From Blepharisma stoltei (Eukaryota > Ciliophora > Heterotrichea > Heterotrichida > Blepharismidae), in the NCBI GenBank assembly GCA_914767885.1, contig CAJZBQ010000057.1, positions 868,001 to 932,000 of the forward strand: DNA of 64,000 nt. Reading direction: 5' to 3'. Every line of letters starts with the position of its first letter. Position 1 is the stretch's first letter. This document shows, piece by piece, positions 1 through 12,300 of this stretch. The translations under genes were made by a program, and so were the position numbers. The notes under the pieces were generated by a model that was not told the DNA's origin, ran no database searches, and worked only from the letters and a program-made list of their open reading frames with translations.

Positions 1-786
1 CCTCGAAATTACTTCAGGCGCTGTATACATCAAGCTCCCGGAGTCTGATTTTTGCCCCTTCCCACTTGCGCTGCACATCCCCGCAATTCCAAAATCCACG
101 ATTTTAATTACATTTTTATTTCTGTTTGAAAAAAGCACATTTTCCAGTTTCAAGTCTCTATGTATCACCTTATTATTATGGCAATACCTAACAGCCCCAA
201 TAATTTGTACAGCCAAACTGAAAACTTCTTCTTCATCAAGTTTTCCTTTTTCTTCCACATATTTTTGAAGTTCTCCTCCACTGCAATATTCCATAACAAA
301 ACAAAGCTTGTCATCTAAAGGAAACGCATCAATTAATTTTACAATATTTTGATGTTTTAAGCTTCTTAATAGCATCATTTCTGTATAAACTCTACTTACA
401 TCTTCATGGGAAACCAAAGTTTTGTAGCTGACCACTTTGATAGCTACCTCTTCTTTAGTTAATTTATTTTTATATAAGGATACAGATCCGAAACCTCCTT
501 GTCCTAATTTTTTGAGTTCTTCGTATATAGCCATGCTGGATTGCCGTAGGAAAGCTTCACCACGAGATAGGAATAAAGGCTCGTCTGGGTTGAGCATATC
601 TAGGTCTTCGTCAGATATTTCGCCTCCTGTAGAATCGAAAATTTTAAAAGACCTTTTAAGGTGGAGATTAAATTTTTCAGATGATTCTGAGAGGATATCT
701 TTGACGGACATGTGGGGCCGGATGCGGATTTTACAGCTTTGAGTTAAATGCCCATTGAGAAACACTGTAATTTCAGTCCTATCCAT
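1..786 (-). CDS. Ser/Thr protein kinase with N-terminal ubiquitin-like region (partial, runs off window start)
   Basis: Reading down from ATG at 786, the frame stays open to base 1 (262 codons), so the C-terminus lies outside the window. The first ~75 residues contain no kinase motif and resemble a small beta-grasp/ubiquitin-like region (my inference). The kinase domain follows from ~residue 85: glycine loop LGQGGFGSV, VAIK lysine, EYCSGGEL hinge, catalytic HRDLKLENVLF, magnesium-binding VDFG and APE at the edge. All catalytic residues are present, so it should phosphorylate Ser/Thr, and the pattern is CAMK/AMPK-like. Substrate and regulation cannot be read. I chose this ATG as the first in the open frame. 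Confidence 0.9.
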   Translation of the reverse strand, partial: MDRTEITVFLNGHLTQSCKIRIRPHMSVKDILSESSEKFNLHLKRSFKIFDSTGGEISDEDLDMLNPDEPLFLSRGEAFLRQSSMAIYEELKKLGQGGFGSVSLYKNKLTKEEVAIKVVSYKTLVSHEDVSRVYTEMMLLRSLKHQNIVKLIDAFPLDDKLCFVMEYCSGGELQKYVEEKGKLDEEEVFSLAVQIIGAVRYCHNNKVIHRDLKLENVLFSNRNKNVIKIVDFGIAGMCSASGKGQKSDSGSLMYTAPEVISR

Positions 787-1895
787 TTATTAGCTTTAGT
801 CAAAAGTGATCGGGTGGAATTTTCATTAGTTTATTGTAACGCAAGTGGGCTAGATTAGATAATATGGATTTGTGCAGTATAATTCTTAATAATGTCTGAT
901 ATTAATAGGATCCAATATTTATTATATAAAATTATTTAGTGTCAATCAAAATATTTAGTTAAGAGGATATTAAAATATGAATCAGAGGAATTAAATTATT
1001 ATGTAATCAGTAATGAGCATTATTTTGCAGGATTATTCTTAATCCCCCCTCAGTGAGCCATAAAATATTTATAAAAATATATTTTTGATATTATTATAAT
1101 AAAATTTCTGCTAATCTAATAATATAAAACAGTAATGAAACTAGAACTTCTCTACTATTTTCGCCATACAAACTTCAAAAAGCTCCACAGTTCCAACATA
1201 AGGATCAGCGAAAACAGTCAAACTCCACAAAATCATCTGAACGATTCCATCAATATCAAAAACCATCTAATTTCTAAAAACTACTTATTCATTTCCATCA
1301 AAAATTTATTTGTTTCCTTCAATTTTATGACAAGCCTTTAATAACGCCCTTAATTTCTTTTATCATCCCTGGCATTCAGATATTTGACCAAAATTATTAG
1401 CATGAAGTAAGATTCCAGCTTGAAGATTGTCTAATGCTTAGCCAAGGATGATTTTTGGATTTTTACAAGAAAGAGCTCTATGGCACTAAAGTTGCTATAA
1501 AATTTCCAAAAGAGGTTAAAGAAGACAATTTAAAAGCCCAGCTCAGATTGCAAAAAGAATTGAGTATAATGAAAAGTTTAAGCCCGAAAATATCACTAAA
1601 TGCTATGGGTTTATTATGATGATAAATTTGGTTTAGTTTATTGAATATTGCTCAAACGGCACACTAAGAGATTATACTGATTTACTATGAATATCAAAAG
1701 GAGCATTTTTGGCTAGCCAGGCATCAGGTAAATTGCCAAAAATTGTTTTTTGCAGGCGAAATTCAATTTTAGTAGAATAAAACTTAATGAAATCCAAATT
1801 AAAAATAATTTATAAATTTCATTATAAATCGCAAAAAATTGACAAATTAACAGACTCATGTATTTAATAAACTTTAATCTTAAGTACTGTATGAT
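787..1895. other. Intergenic stretch with one decayed kinase fragment
   Basis: AT-rich spacer between two minus-strand genes. Apart from the kinase remnant listed separately at about 1430-1690 I see no credible gene. A 68-codon open frame at 1135-1341 has no recognisable feature and is not called. One stray CCCCCCTCAGTGAG at about 1044 resembles the end of MITE family A. Confidence 0.5.
1430..1690 (+). pseudogene. Decayed protein-kinase N-lobe fragment
   Basis: Across shifting frames this stretch gives LYGTKVAIKFPKEV (beta-3 strand with the VAIK lysine), then KPENITKCYGF and FIEYCSNGTLRDY, which fit the alphaC-beta5-hinge part of a tyrosine-kinase-like kinase. At least one frameshift and several stops separate the pieces, and no catalytic loop follows. 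It is best read as a dead fragment. It is not a copy of the kinase at 1-786, whose matching segments differ. Confidence 0.5.
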
Positions 1896-3068
1896 TTATT
1901 CTGTATGAGTTTGTGTAGGGCACACACTATGTGTACTAATCTTAGCTGGAAATGCGCTTGCACTAACCTCACTCTTGTATCATTCATGGATATGATCCCC
2001 TTTGATATTATAATCGTTGATCATATTAAGTGACCCGGTCACAAAGAGTCTGTAAGTGCTCTCAAAAGGCTGCCAAGAGCTGGTCAGCTGAACTCCTGCA
2101 TAAAGTGTCGTCCCAGCTGGAGCCATAAGCTGTATAGTGTTGACGTAAAAGCTTGCTTCAGAGCTTGCAATAAGTTTTCCACTTGCATCATAAACTGCCA
2201 AGCTGAATGAGTCAGCATCCATGATTGGGACAACAACAATGGTGATAAATTGGTCTACCCTTGAATATATTGGATAAAGATCGACTTCATTGAATTGGGT
2301 AGTCCCTCCATTCACCATGAATGAGGCGTCTGGAGATTTTATGCATTTAGCTGTATTTTCAGCATAGCTTTCAAATAGCTCATAAGTCATTAGGACATTC
2401 ACGTCAAAGTCCATAGTAATGGTCCTAACAATCTTACCAAGGCTGACGTAATTTCCATCAACATCAGACTTATAGCCATGAGCTCCAATAGGACCTAAAG
2501 GTCCTAAGGCACCTAAAGCTCCTAATGGCCCAAGAGGACCTAAAGCACTCCATAAACCTAGAGCACGTAGTTGGACGGCAAAGTCATTATTTTTGAACAG
2601 AGTTTGGCCTGGGTCCTTTATCCCATAATATTGGGCTGGTGAGACTGGCCCATTTCTACCTAAAGGTCCATCCATTCCTAGAGGTCCTCCAAAGCCTGTT
2701 ATGTATTTGGCAAATAAGGACCAATCCCCGAATCCTGATATTCAATCTGACGGATTTCAAGTATTGTTGCCAATAGGACCTAAAACTCCTAATGGACCTT
2801 GTGGGCCTAGAGGTCCAAAGTATCCTAAGCAGCTGGTGGATGATAGATATTCTTCTAGAGTTCCTCCTGGCAGTTTGGATGGATCGATTACTGGACAAAT
2901 ACTGCTATTGGTCACAGATGATATGGACTCAACTGTTGTGTATGTGTATGGCGTATGGACTGGTAGCCATGAATCTATGCATTCTGCTATAGAAAAACGC
3001 GTAAGGCTGCATAGAACAAGTAGAATAGTTGCTTTCTGGTGCATTAATTTTATAATCTTGTAAGACAT
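1896..3068 (-). CDS. Secreted collagen-like Gly-Pro-Leu repeat protein
   Basis: A single 390-aa frame that is continuous only if TGA is read as Trp; TGA codons occur in the middle and again near the C-terminus, and the true stop is TAA at 1896-1898. The N-terminus has a basic start and hydrophobic core (ATILLVLCSLTRFS) typical of a signal peptide. Two blocks of GPLG/GALG/GPIG triplets (about residues 85-140 and 170-195) look like short collagen-type stretches. The C-terminal ~190 residues are non-repetitive, with a likely beta-rich fold. It is probably an extracellular or surface-coat protein. I do not recognise the C-terminal family. Confidence 0.75.
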
Positions 3069-3936
3069 AAAGATGAAATTAGGATCATTAATTAAACCTG
3101 AGCTTAAAAAATTGGCTATTTAAATTGATGACGTATATTTTGATGATGTAATATGTAAGAATACCAGCTTATTAATTGGGATTCTCATATCGATTTATAA
3201 ATAAAATTTATTATTTATAAATAATTTTAGACCTTATGATAATCTTAAGAAAAAGTTTTTGAATTTGCTATTTATATACTTAGCCTGCTTAACAAAAATT
3301 TTATATTTTTAATAATAAAACTATTTTTTAAGTTTTTATCATTGAGAGCTTCTTAAAAAGGCCTACAATGCTTGATGATTACTAATCAACATCAATTCTA
3401 ATTGAAGTGACAAAAAATTTCAACTCAAAAGCTTAATTATAAATATTGGTGAATATGCTGCCATTATTAAATCATAAATGGTAGAAATATCGATATTTCG
3501 AAAAGATTAAGAAATATCCCAACAAATTATTTTGCATGCTTATTTTTAAATCATAATTTTTTATATTAGAAGGAAGAAAAGAGAATACTTATTCTAACCT
3601 TAAAAAATAAGAAACTAACTTTAAATTTTTTTAAATATATTAGTTTATATGAAAGCCAACCAAGGAGGATTTTTAATAAGCCAGACATCAATGGCTTGCA
3701 CAAGCCAATATAAATTTTACTAAAAGAAAAGCGCTCATTTGTGGGATATTCATCGATAACACATATATTCTAGAGCTTTAGCAAGCTCAAAGAAATCTTT
3801 TGCTAATATCCTTGCAAAATTAGCTAAATAATATTAATTTGCATATTGCATTTAATTTTTGTTTCCAAAAATTATAATGGAATTATTAACAATATGAATG
3901 CATTTTTACAAAAATTCCCTTAATTGAGCATTTAAT
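3069..3936. other. AT-rich intergenic region, no gene seen
   Basis: No frame of useful length under the TGA=Trp code. Around 3655-3830 there are short kinase-like word matches in broken frames, too weak to call. It may hold further decayed copies like the fragment at 1430-1690. Confidence 0.4.
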
Positions 3937-4738
3937 TTATTGATTGCTATTTAAAGAGGTTTTTAGTTGCTTTTCCATATGATGTAAAGCTTTTTCAGAT
4001 ATAACTTGGAACACTTTTTCGATATTTGTTGCTTCCTTAGCAGAGACTTCAAATAAATTCATTTCTCCATCGCCCTTGCACCACTCAAGAGCATCATCAT
4101 AGCTTACATCTCTATGCTCTACATCAATTTTATTTCCTATAATAATAAATGGAAACTCCTCAGGAAACTCAGGTTTTGCGACATTTAAAAACTCTTCTTT
4201 TCAGTCTTTGATGGCTTGAAAGCTTTTATCAGAATTTATATCATATACAATTACACAGCAGTCTGTGTCTCTATAAAATGCAAGCTCAAAACTTAAATAT
4301 CTTTGGTGGCCAGGGATATCCCAAATATTCAAGCAAATAGAATTACCATCTAAAACTACATCTTTTATAAATAATTCAGCATAATCTGTTTCATCTTGAT
4401 CTAGGTCGAATTTCTTATAGTATATTGGATTAAGTTTAATAAAAAATTATGAGCTCTTTATAAATATGATAAGATATGAGTATTGAAATGCTCAGATTTA
4501 ATATAGTTTAATAAATAATATTTATGTATTGATTTAAAAGCGAAGTTTTTCCTACTTTAGAATTTCCCAAGACTAAAATTTTAAGATTAGTTGTGTTGGC
4601 TTTTTTAGATTGTTTTTTTTTGATAGGCTTGCTTTTGAGCTTATAGCTTACTCCCCCTTGGTTAGTAATTAAAGTTATTTCTGCTCGATGATTTTTAAAA
4701 ACTGGAAAATATTTGAAATCAAAAATAACTAATTTCAA
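3937..4738 (-). CDS. Rab/Ras-family small GTPase
   Basis: Removing a 79-bp TA-bounded insertion (4442-4520) leaves exactly 241 codons (240 aa). The G motifs are in order: P-loop GNSKVGKTS, switch II WDIPGHQ, NKID, and a SAKE-type G5 (VSAKEA). The DWKEEF helix uses TGA for Trp. A basic ~45-residue N-terminal extension precedes the GTPase fold, and the C-terminus lacks a CC/CxC prenylation signal, ending in NSNQ, so membrane attachment by geranylgeranyl is doubtful. Switch II carries WDIPGHQR rather than the WDTAGQE of typical Rabs, so it is probably an atypical Rab-like or Arf-Rab intermediate GTPase. It ends 119 bp from the next gene on the same strand. Confidence 0.85.
4442..4520 (-). other. 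Short IES, 79 bp, in the Rab-like gene
   Basis: AT-rich insertion just after the P-loop helix. It introduces stops, and joining at TA (4519-4520 with 4440-4441) restores the frame as NQYINIKLNP. The sequence TTTATTAAACT lies next to both ends. Confidence 0.75.
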
Positions 4739-4857
4739 TTATACAATTAACTAGAGAAATAATTTCAATTACTAATTATAATCCCTTGCAAAAGTTTATT
4801 TTTGTTTTCATAAGTGAAATGATTTTTAAAATGTTAAAAAAAATTATAGATTCAATT

Positions 4858-7166
4858 TTATATGCTATGACAGGTCAAAATTTTTAACATTTTAAAACTA
4901 AATAAATGAAATTTTACCAATGCAGTATATACGATGAATAAAAATATATTTTTTACATAGAACTCAAGAAAGTTAATTTTTTCCAAAAATAGATAGTTTT
5001 GCTCACTAACTAAGGGGACAGTTAGAAAATTATATAATGGAATCTCTACAAATAAAGCAAATGGTACTGCAAAAATATAAACAATTCCAATAAGAGCAAT
5101 GGAATATCAGTAAATATTTAGCTTCTGTAAGTAGAGAGAGGATTTTTGGCTTTTCATAATAATATCAATATAATGTGAGGACGGTTATAGATTGAACTTG
5201 ACTTCCCCCTTCCCTCGCCATACCCTCCTCTGGCAGTTTCAGTTTTGATAAACAGTAAAATTAATTTGACTCGTCATATTCATAACGATAAACTTGTCAT
5301 TTTCTTTTTCCTTTTCAATTTAAAATGAAACGTCAATGAGGTGAAGGAGTCTAGTTTGAGCCATAACTGCTTGCAAAGTATAATATTTAGATGAATTAAA
5401 TAGGCACAATAAGTAAGTTTACCTAAAGGAGCCCACATTTGAAGCGACATTGGATACCTGAAATAAGTAAAATGGCCTAAAATCAAAGGCAACCCCATTA
5501 AGCTTATTCCAGTAGCATTTACCACTTTACAACTAGCAATATATGCTACATTTTGGCCTTGGGTCCAATTATCAAATTGATAATCATCATCTTTGTACGC
5601 AGAATATTGTATATCAATTATAAAAGTTCATAAAAATAGCCCAAACAGCACAGCTCCTCATCTTATATATCTATTTTCAAAATATTTAATTATTTGTTCA
5701 GCAATCCTGTCTCTTTTCTGATAATTGCATTTTGTATAATAAATAAAAGCCCCACCGATCCCAAAAGCATAAGAAGGGACTCTGCAATATGGCTTTGAAA
5801 AATAATAATCAAAATAATCATGATAATTTTCTGCTAAAACAACGACATTAAGATTGTAATGTGATGCAATTATTGCTGCAGAAGTCACTCCAATTGCACT
5901 TAAAACACTTATAAATAACCATGCGATTTTATATGATTTTTTATAAATTCATACAATAGGAAGGGTAATGATAAAAAATTGCATTTCACAAGCCAAATAA
6001 TAGCCATTTGACAAGCACCGAGTGAATTTGAAATCAGGCACAAAATTATTCACATAAATTGCATTTGACCATCAATAATCATTGCATTCATCATTTATTT
6101 CATTTCCTTGGTATCATAAAGGGCCTTGTCCAATGTATTTTTGTAATGACCAAAAAAATAAAGTAGCTGATAAAAAAATTGGTGCTTTAAGAGCATATTC
6201 AGAAAAAATTGCTTTAAAATAATATTTATGATCCCCTTCGCAGAAGTAAAGTAGAAATAAAGTAAATGTGAACCCTGAAATCCAAAATAGCGTATCAAGA
6301 GAATACAGCCCTGAGAAAAATACTATATTTTCGTCTTTATCAAGCAGCTGTTCAAGCTTCATTACATTTGCAAGCACTGAATTATTAAAAAAATAATAAG
6401 CCACTGTAGCTACAATCAGTCAGCATACACTAACTCATCTAACAAAATCAAAAAATTTAAGATTTTCGTCATCATTTGCCTTCATTAGTATTTTAGCATT
6501 TCTTTTCGCTGAAAAATTCAATAAAAATTCCCTTATCCTTGATTTTTTTCTTTTTACATTTATTGGCGATTTATCATTTAAATCTCTTAGTTCGCTGTAT
6601 TCTGACCCAAGCTCATTTTCTTCTTCTTTAACACTTTGGATGATATCAATAGCTGTCCCAGTAATTCCAATTAATCCAATAAAAACACAAAATAAAATCA
6701 TAAAGGTTGCCCCTGCTGTGATTTTAAAATGCTTTTCAACATATGTGTGAGGAAAGTGAATAACTGCAGAAGTATTTTTTATTGTTTCTCTTAAAGTCCC
6801 AGGCAAAAATAAAGACTGCTTTATTGGGTCTGTATTAAAAAAGGAATTAATTGCATCATTAATGATTTCTATATAGTTCTCCTCTGAGCATATAGAAGGG
6901 CCACATACTGAATAACCCACAAATGGGTGCCTTATGATTTCTATGAGAGTGTATTTTGTGTCTGATAAAGCTTCACAATCATCATATCTTCCTAAATCGT
7001 TGAGACTTTTTCCAGTATATGTGAACATTTTGGAATATCTGTCAGGATCAGTTTCAAAGGAATTTGGGGCACTTTTAAATACCAGGGCTAATTCTTGAAA
7101 GCATAATGTAACATTTGAAGCTCAAGCAATGGATAAGCTGATAAAGATTTTACATAGAATTTTCAT
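4858..7166 (-). CDS. NRF-6-type membrane acyltransferase (acyltransferase 3 family)
   Basis: Excising one ~161-bp insertion gives 716 codons (715 aa). The N-terminus is a signal peptide, followed by a lumenal NRF domain with paired cysteines (YDDCEAL, SVCGPSICSEE) and then about ten hydrophobic segments of an acyltransferase-3 domain, including the family-like YLIHLNIIL near the end. Invertebrate homologues (nose resistant to fluoxetine) act in lipid handling; here acyl transfer at a membrane is inferred from family only. Numerous TGA codons fall in transmembrane segments as Trp. ATG at 7166 was chosen because it starts the signal peptide. Confidence 0.85.
5130..5290 (-). other. IES of about 161 bp in the acyltransferase gene
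   Basis: The frame changes across this stretch before the last transmembrane helices. Joining the TA at 5289-5290 with 5128-5129 restores the frame as TSLQKLNIYW. Neighbouring TAs give the same phase, so the exact ends are uncertain. It contains a GC-richer patch (CTTCCCTCGCCATACCCTCC) unlike most short IESs here. Confidence 0.55.
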
Positions 7167-7292
7167 TCAAATTATTGTAAAACCAAAGAAGCCACATTTT
7201 TACTACAATTATTTAATTTACCAATGATTTTAATCTATTTAGCAAAGAAAGCATTAAGTTAAATATAATAGAGCAATGTTTTAATATAAAAA

Positions 7293-9071
7293 TTATTGAA
7301 AACTTGCTTTTATTAAAGTAATCATCATTTGTCTTCTATATGTATCGATTAAATCCTTGGTATTGCAGAGCTGTTTCCCAATTGCAAGAGATTCTGCAAT
7401 GTTGCATATAACAACTCCGCTGTCAACACCGCTTCCTCTAAAGCAATCAGCTCCTTTGTAGCGATACTCTGGAATATGATCAGTAGTTAATTTCTGAGCT
7501 CTTATGGCTCTGTGAACAAATTTATTAATTACTTTACTCCCCCCCCCCCCTCCGTGAGCGAACAAAACCATTAGAAAAATCGGCATTTTTTGACCAAAAA
7601 CCCACCCTCCGTGAGTGAACAAAAATTTTTTTAATAGAAAAAATTTTAATGGAAAAAAATTTTGATATATAAGTGATAATTAGTATAATGAAATCTAGAG
7701 CTAATTCTGTTTAATTTTAAACAAATTGCGTTTTAAAACATAAATTTTGCAAATTAAATTAATATTTGCTTCCCAATTTTTGCAAATTAGGATTTTTTTA
7801 AATTTCGAAAAAAATATTTTTATATAAAATTTATATATAAATTTTTTTTTTTAAAAAAAAAAATTAACCCCCCTCCGTGAGCGAACAAAATTTTTTTGTT
7901 CGCTCACGGGAGGGGGGGGGGGAGTTAGTAAAAATATCAGTGTCTGTTGCATCTGTAAAAGGGTCAAAATATGTAACTGTATTCAAATTCATGTTCACCA
8001 ATAAAAGCGACCAATAAGTTGTATGTATTGGAAACATCAATAAGTCGTAGTTTAAAATATACTGATTAATGAAAATTTAGGAATTATAATGTATTCAGAA
8101 TTTTATTTTTATATAAAAAAAAGAAAATATTGTATCAATACTTGATATATTTTCTTTGTAAAGGGATATTGATTTTCGGCTGAATAATCGATCTCCCTTT
8201 TAGAATTAACGCCTCTGAAAACTGTGAGTCAGCAATCATCACTTTGGCAGCTAATTTGTTATAGTTTAATAAGTTACGATTCATTTGTACAATAATAGAC
8301 ATATAACAGTTAAGTATTTCTTCTGTTAGGCCTAAACCTTCTCTGAAGACCAAAAACTTGCCTAACTCTCGTAATTTAATATTGATTAAATTCAAACATT
8401 TTTTGAATTTTCATTTAAAAAAAATAATATAATTATTATAAGTGAAAACTCAATTCATAGCATAATTGGCAGAGTGAGAGAATCGTCCTATGGCCTATTT
8501 TAAAAACTTTTCTGTCCTCTCCAAACCTTGGATCGAAAACCCATATGAAAGCTTCCTTGATTTTGTCTAGCTCAAAGGGATTTATTTTGTTTGAAGGCTC
8601 CAATTCTCTTATACTTTATTATATATTTTAATTGTACTTCATTATATCAAGAAAATTGACTATGCAAAAAAATTTTTTTTCATATAAAATGGTCATCTCA
8701 AGCTATCAGTCTTAAATAAAATGTCAATTATTGCATAATCTTTTAATAATTTCATACTCAAGAGCTGAATATTGAGGCTCATCATGCACTGTTGGAGTTG
8801 GGGAGCTAAAAAGTATCTCTGCACAACAGCCCAGCTTAAATTTTGATAAGTTTTCTTGTGTTAGCACACTTTGTGCTATGTCTTTTTGTAAAAAAGTAGG
8901 GAGAAGGTTTGATCTTAAATTTTGTTTACTAAAAATCCGTGTATATGCTGATGAATGGCATGGAAGAGACATCATGGCATCACTATTGGAATCGACCAAA
9001 GATCTCACTGAGGCATCATTGTCGCTTGCATCACCCTTGGAATACCATTTCATTGCGGATACTGAACGCAT
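7293..9071 (-). CDS. Ulp1/SENP-like (C48) protease-fold protein, probably catalytically inactive
   Basis: Four insertions (126, 52 and 79 bp IESs plus a 391-bp MITE) interrupt it; removing all gives exactly 377 codons. The C-terminal half reads as a SUMO-protease core: ILNYDLLMFPIHTTYWSLLL then TVTYFDPF, then GSGVDSGVVICNIAE. In active C48 enzymes these positions are H-W-S-L-L, D and D-C-G. The His is Tyr and the nucleophile Cys is Ser, while the Asp is kept. The N-terminal ~100 residues are Ser/Asp-rich and low-complexity. No upstream in-frame ATG exists beyond 9071. It could be a pseudo-protease that binds SUMO-like proteins, or a gene losing function. Confidence 0.65.
7537..7927. mobile_element. 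MITE family A, copy 1 (391 bp), inside the Ulp1-like gene
   Basis: Ends are CTCCCCCC...TCCGTGAGCGAACAAAA in inverted orientation; the target TTA is duplicated at both sides (7534-7536 and 7925-7927). Two further inward copies of TCCGTGAGYGAACAAAA form a hairpin with the outer one at 7868-7920. The AT-rich core carries no ORF. Excision restores the protein as DIFTKVINKF. Confidence 0.9.
8062..8140 (-). other. Short IES, 79 bp, in the Ulp1-like gene
   Basis: TA at 8139-8140 joins TA at 8060-8061, giving RKYIKYILNYDLL across the start of the protease core. It has the same length as the IES in the Rab-like gene but a different sequence. Confidence 0.75.
8389..8440 (-). other. Short IES, 52 bp, in the Ulp1-like gene
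   Basis: TA at 8439-8440 joins TA at 8387-8388, giving YELSFHLINIKLREL. It is the shortest insertion resolved in this window. Confidence 0.7.
8612..8737 (-). other. IES, 126 bp, in the Ulp1-like gene
   Basis: TA at 8736-8737 joins TA at 8610-8611, giving YEIIKRLRELEPSNK. The interior is over 75% A+T with stops in all frames. Confidence 0.65.
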
Positions 9072-9350
9072 GGATTTGATTATATTGGATTTATTGGCAT
9101 ATCTATTTTTGTGGTATAAAAGGATAATATCTAAAAAATTTTGGGAGAATGATAAGCTCTATGTAAAAGAGAGGGAAAAATCACATAATTTTAAGGGAAT
9201 AGCAGTTATAGCTCTTTAAAACTAAGAAATAAATGATATTTGTGAAACTCATTTAGTCTTATTAAGGGTTATGAATAAAATAAATAATTTATTATAGGTA
9301 ATTATCATTACTGATTTATAAAATGAAAGGAAAATAAATTAAATAATTCA

Positions 9351-12300
9351 TTATAAGAGCATTGAGCTTCTTGCAGAAGAGTCTCTTATGTCCTTAGCTT
9401 CGCTTTTTCCAAGAGAACTTCTTGCTGAAGACTCTCTTATATCTTTAATTTCGCTTTTACCAATCGAGCTTCGTGCTGACGACTCTCTTATATCCTTAGG
9501 GTCAAATCCCATTGTCAAGGATCTCCTTGTTTTTCTCCTCACAAATAATCGATTAGCGATTCTTTTTGTAGGGGACATTTCAAAAATATTTGATAAATGC
9601 ATCAATGCATATTTTAATTTGATTTGTAATGGAACTTTATCTGGGTCTTTTTTCGCTAGCTCTTCATTATGTGCAATTTGGAGGTTTGCTAAATCTGCGA
9701 CTCTTGCAATTGCTTCAACAAATTCAGCGAAATTCATTTCCATGTGTTTTTTATTATAAACTTCATCAATTTGTGGCCTCATTGAATAAGCATAGCTGAC
9801 ATCAAAATCTCTTATCATTAGTGACCCAGTTTGGAAGCCTCCTAAAATACAAAGTTCTCTGAATTCTTCTATACTCACAAAAGGTGCTTGTCCAGGTAGA
9901 GTTTTTTTTCTTACTCTGTTATTTTTTTTTAAAATAAAACATTTTTTAATTTTTTTAGGAATAGAGATTTCATGTAGATAAATAATTAAGCTTAGAAAAC
10001 TTCTCAAAAAGTTGTTCTAGACAAGGCTTATAAAGCTTGACAATATTTTCACATTCCTCAGTTAATAATTTTTTCCTTCATCCATCTCCTGCCATATAAT
10101 TCTTCATTAAAGGCTCAAATTCATTTTTTAGCAGTTTCTCTACAGCTTCTGTTACAGTTTTTGCGAGCTTTGACTTAAAAAATTTGTCATATGCCACTCT
10201 TGCTAAAACTTCTAAAAATTCATATCGAATTAGTGCATTTCCTGGATTGTAAGTTTGATTTTTAATTTTTGATGATAAGGTAGCATTTCAATTAACCCCA
10301 ACATCTGCAGCAGAGTAATACGAATCAAAAGTCCCGCATTGATTTAGAAAATCAAAAAATGCATTAATTCCCATAGAAAAAATCTCATTGCCACTGATGG
10401 CTGAAAGAATTTTGTATGTGTTTCTTCTACATATATTTTACATCAATGGGTAATATCTTCTTAATCTCCCTAATCCATGGGCGGACAAAAATATTGGGAA
10501 AATCCTTATTTTTAGAATAAAACCCACCCTCCGTTAGCGAGCAAAAAATTTTTGATATAAAAAATTTTAGGAAAATAATATTTTGATATATAAGTAATAA
10601 TTAGAATCTCTAGCTAATTCTGTTTAATCTTAAACAGCTTACGTTTCAAAACATAAATTTTACAAATTAATATATGCTTTAAAATTATTTCGAATTTGGG
10701 ATTTTTAAATTTTGAAAAAAATCAATCAAAAAATTAACCCATTTTTGTTCGCTCACAGAGGGGAATTAATAGTCGCTTACAACTTTCCATATCTTCTGTG
10801 GACTTAAAAAATGTATCAATTTTGGTAAATCCTCAGTCGAAATCAAAGCATTTATCAATAAATTCCTGAATAAATCTTACTTCTGTCTCAGGGGCAATAT
10901 CTTTAAAGATGCTTGATGTTTCGATTTTCCATAAATATTTGGGTGGCTCTTCTATTGTTTTTTTATTATAAACTTCTTTTTCTATTCTAGGCTTTGTCTC
11001 AGGCAAGTCATTTAGCTTACACATCGGCCCTTTAGGGAGTATTTTATTAACAGTAGTCACATTTAGCCTTATTTGTATTCCTTCAGAATATTCAATTACA
11101 TTTTCAATAGGCTCACAAAGTTTAACTATCTCCCATTCTTCACAGATAACAGGAGTTTCACCATGACTGAAGAAAAATAAAATATCCCTTGGAGGAACCA
11201 TCCTAGCCACACTATAAAATCCCATATAGTCAACTGGAATCAATTCAGGTTCATAATCATCAATATCCAAATGCAAAAAAATTGGTTCATTTCTGGCTGT
11301 TACTATAGAATTTGTTCAAATAAAGTTTACTTCAACTCACGCTTCACATAGCCAACAATTAGAATTATCTTCACAATGATTTTTAGCCAATAATGAATCA
11401 TGATCAAATATCCTTTGGGTTAAGTGGCCAGTTTCCAATTTTGGGTCAATCTTTCTTTTCCTAATAAAACCTTTAGAATCCACTTGGCATTCGTTGCCCT
11501 GCAAATGGATGCCAAGTAAGGTATGGTTTTTCTTAAGCCCTTCTCCGATATTCAGGCACTCTTGTTGAGTTAAATAGTTGTAAGACAAATCGAGATGCCT
11601 CAATTCTCTTTGATTTCCCAAGAGGTTTCCAATTTTTATTGTGATATCGTCTGCAGTGCTTCTCCCAATAGAATTTCATGACAAGTCAAGTTCTAACAGT
11701 GTATCATTATAAGTCAGTCCTTCAAAAAGTTTGACAGCCCCTTCTTCTCTGATTTCATTCCAATGAAGATCAAGCTTTTTTATGCTTATATTTGATTGAA
11801 GCAATTTTCCTATTAGAAATCCCGCATTTTCTCCAAGCTTATTTTTTGCTAAATTAAGCACTTTGATTTTTGAATTATCACACAAACTATCAACTAAAAT
11901 TTCTAATCCTTGGTAATTAAGCTCAGTTCCTTCAAGATTTAGCTTTTTTAAACAAGACTTCGGATTATTAATCAGCTCTATAAGTTTTTCTATAGGCTTA
12001 TTTCCTAGCTTATTGTTAGCTAGATTAAGGTCTTTTAGACTTGAGCCATTCATTCGTGATAAAATCTTTATTGATCCTGAATCAGATAAGCGGTTGTTTC
12101 GCAGATTTAATTTTTCAACTGATTTTAAGCTTTTTAGCCCTTTTGATAGTGCATTAGCATATTTATCGCCAACGCCCATATTCCTTAAATCAAATTCATT
12201 GCTAGTTCCTCTTCTTTTTACAATCCCAATAGGTTTAGGCCAAATTTTTTCTTTTTCACATTTTTCAAGGAATGCTATATTTGGAGATGACTCCATATGG

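Noticed and set aside
1980-2675. Treating TGA as stop and splitting the collagen-like gene in two
   Set aside because: Frame and repeat pattern continue smoothly through TGA, and TGA is at Trp positions in many unrelated families here.
7293-7622. Open frames that start within MITEs (e.g. a glycine-rich N-terminus read from the MITE end)
   Set aside because: They are read-through of repeat ends; the same peptide appears wherever a family A copy abuts a gene.
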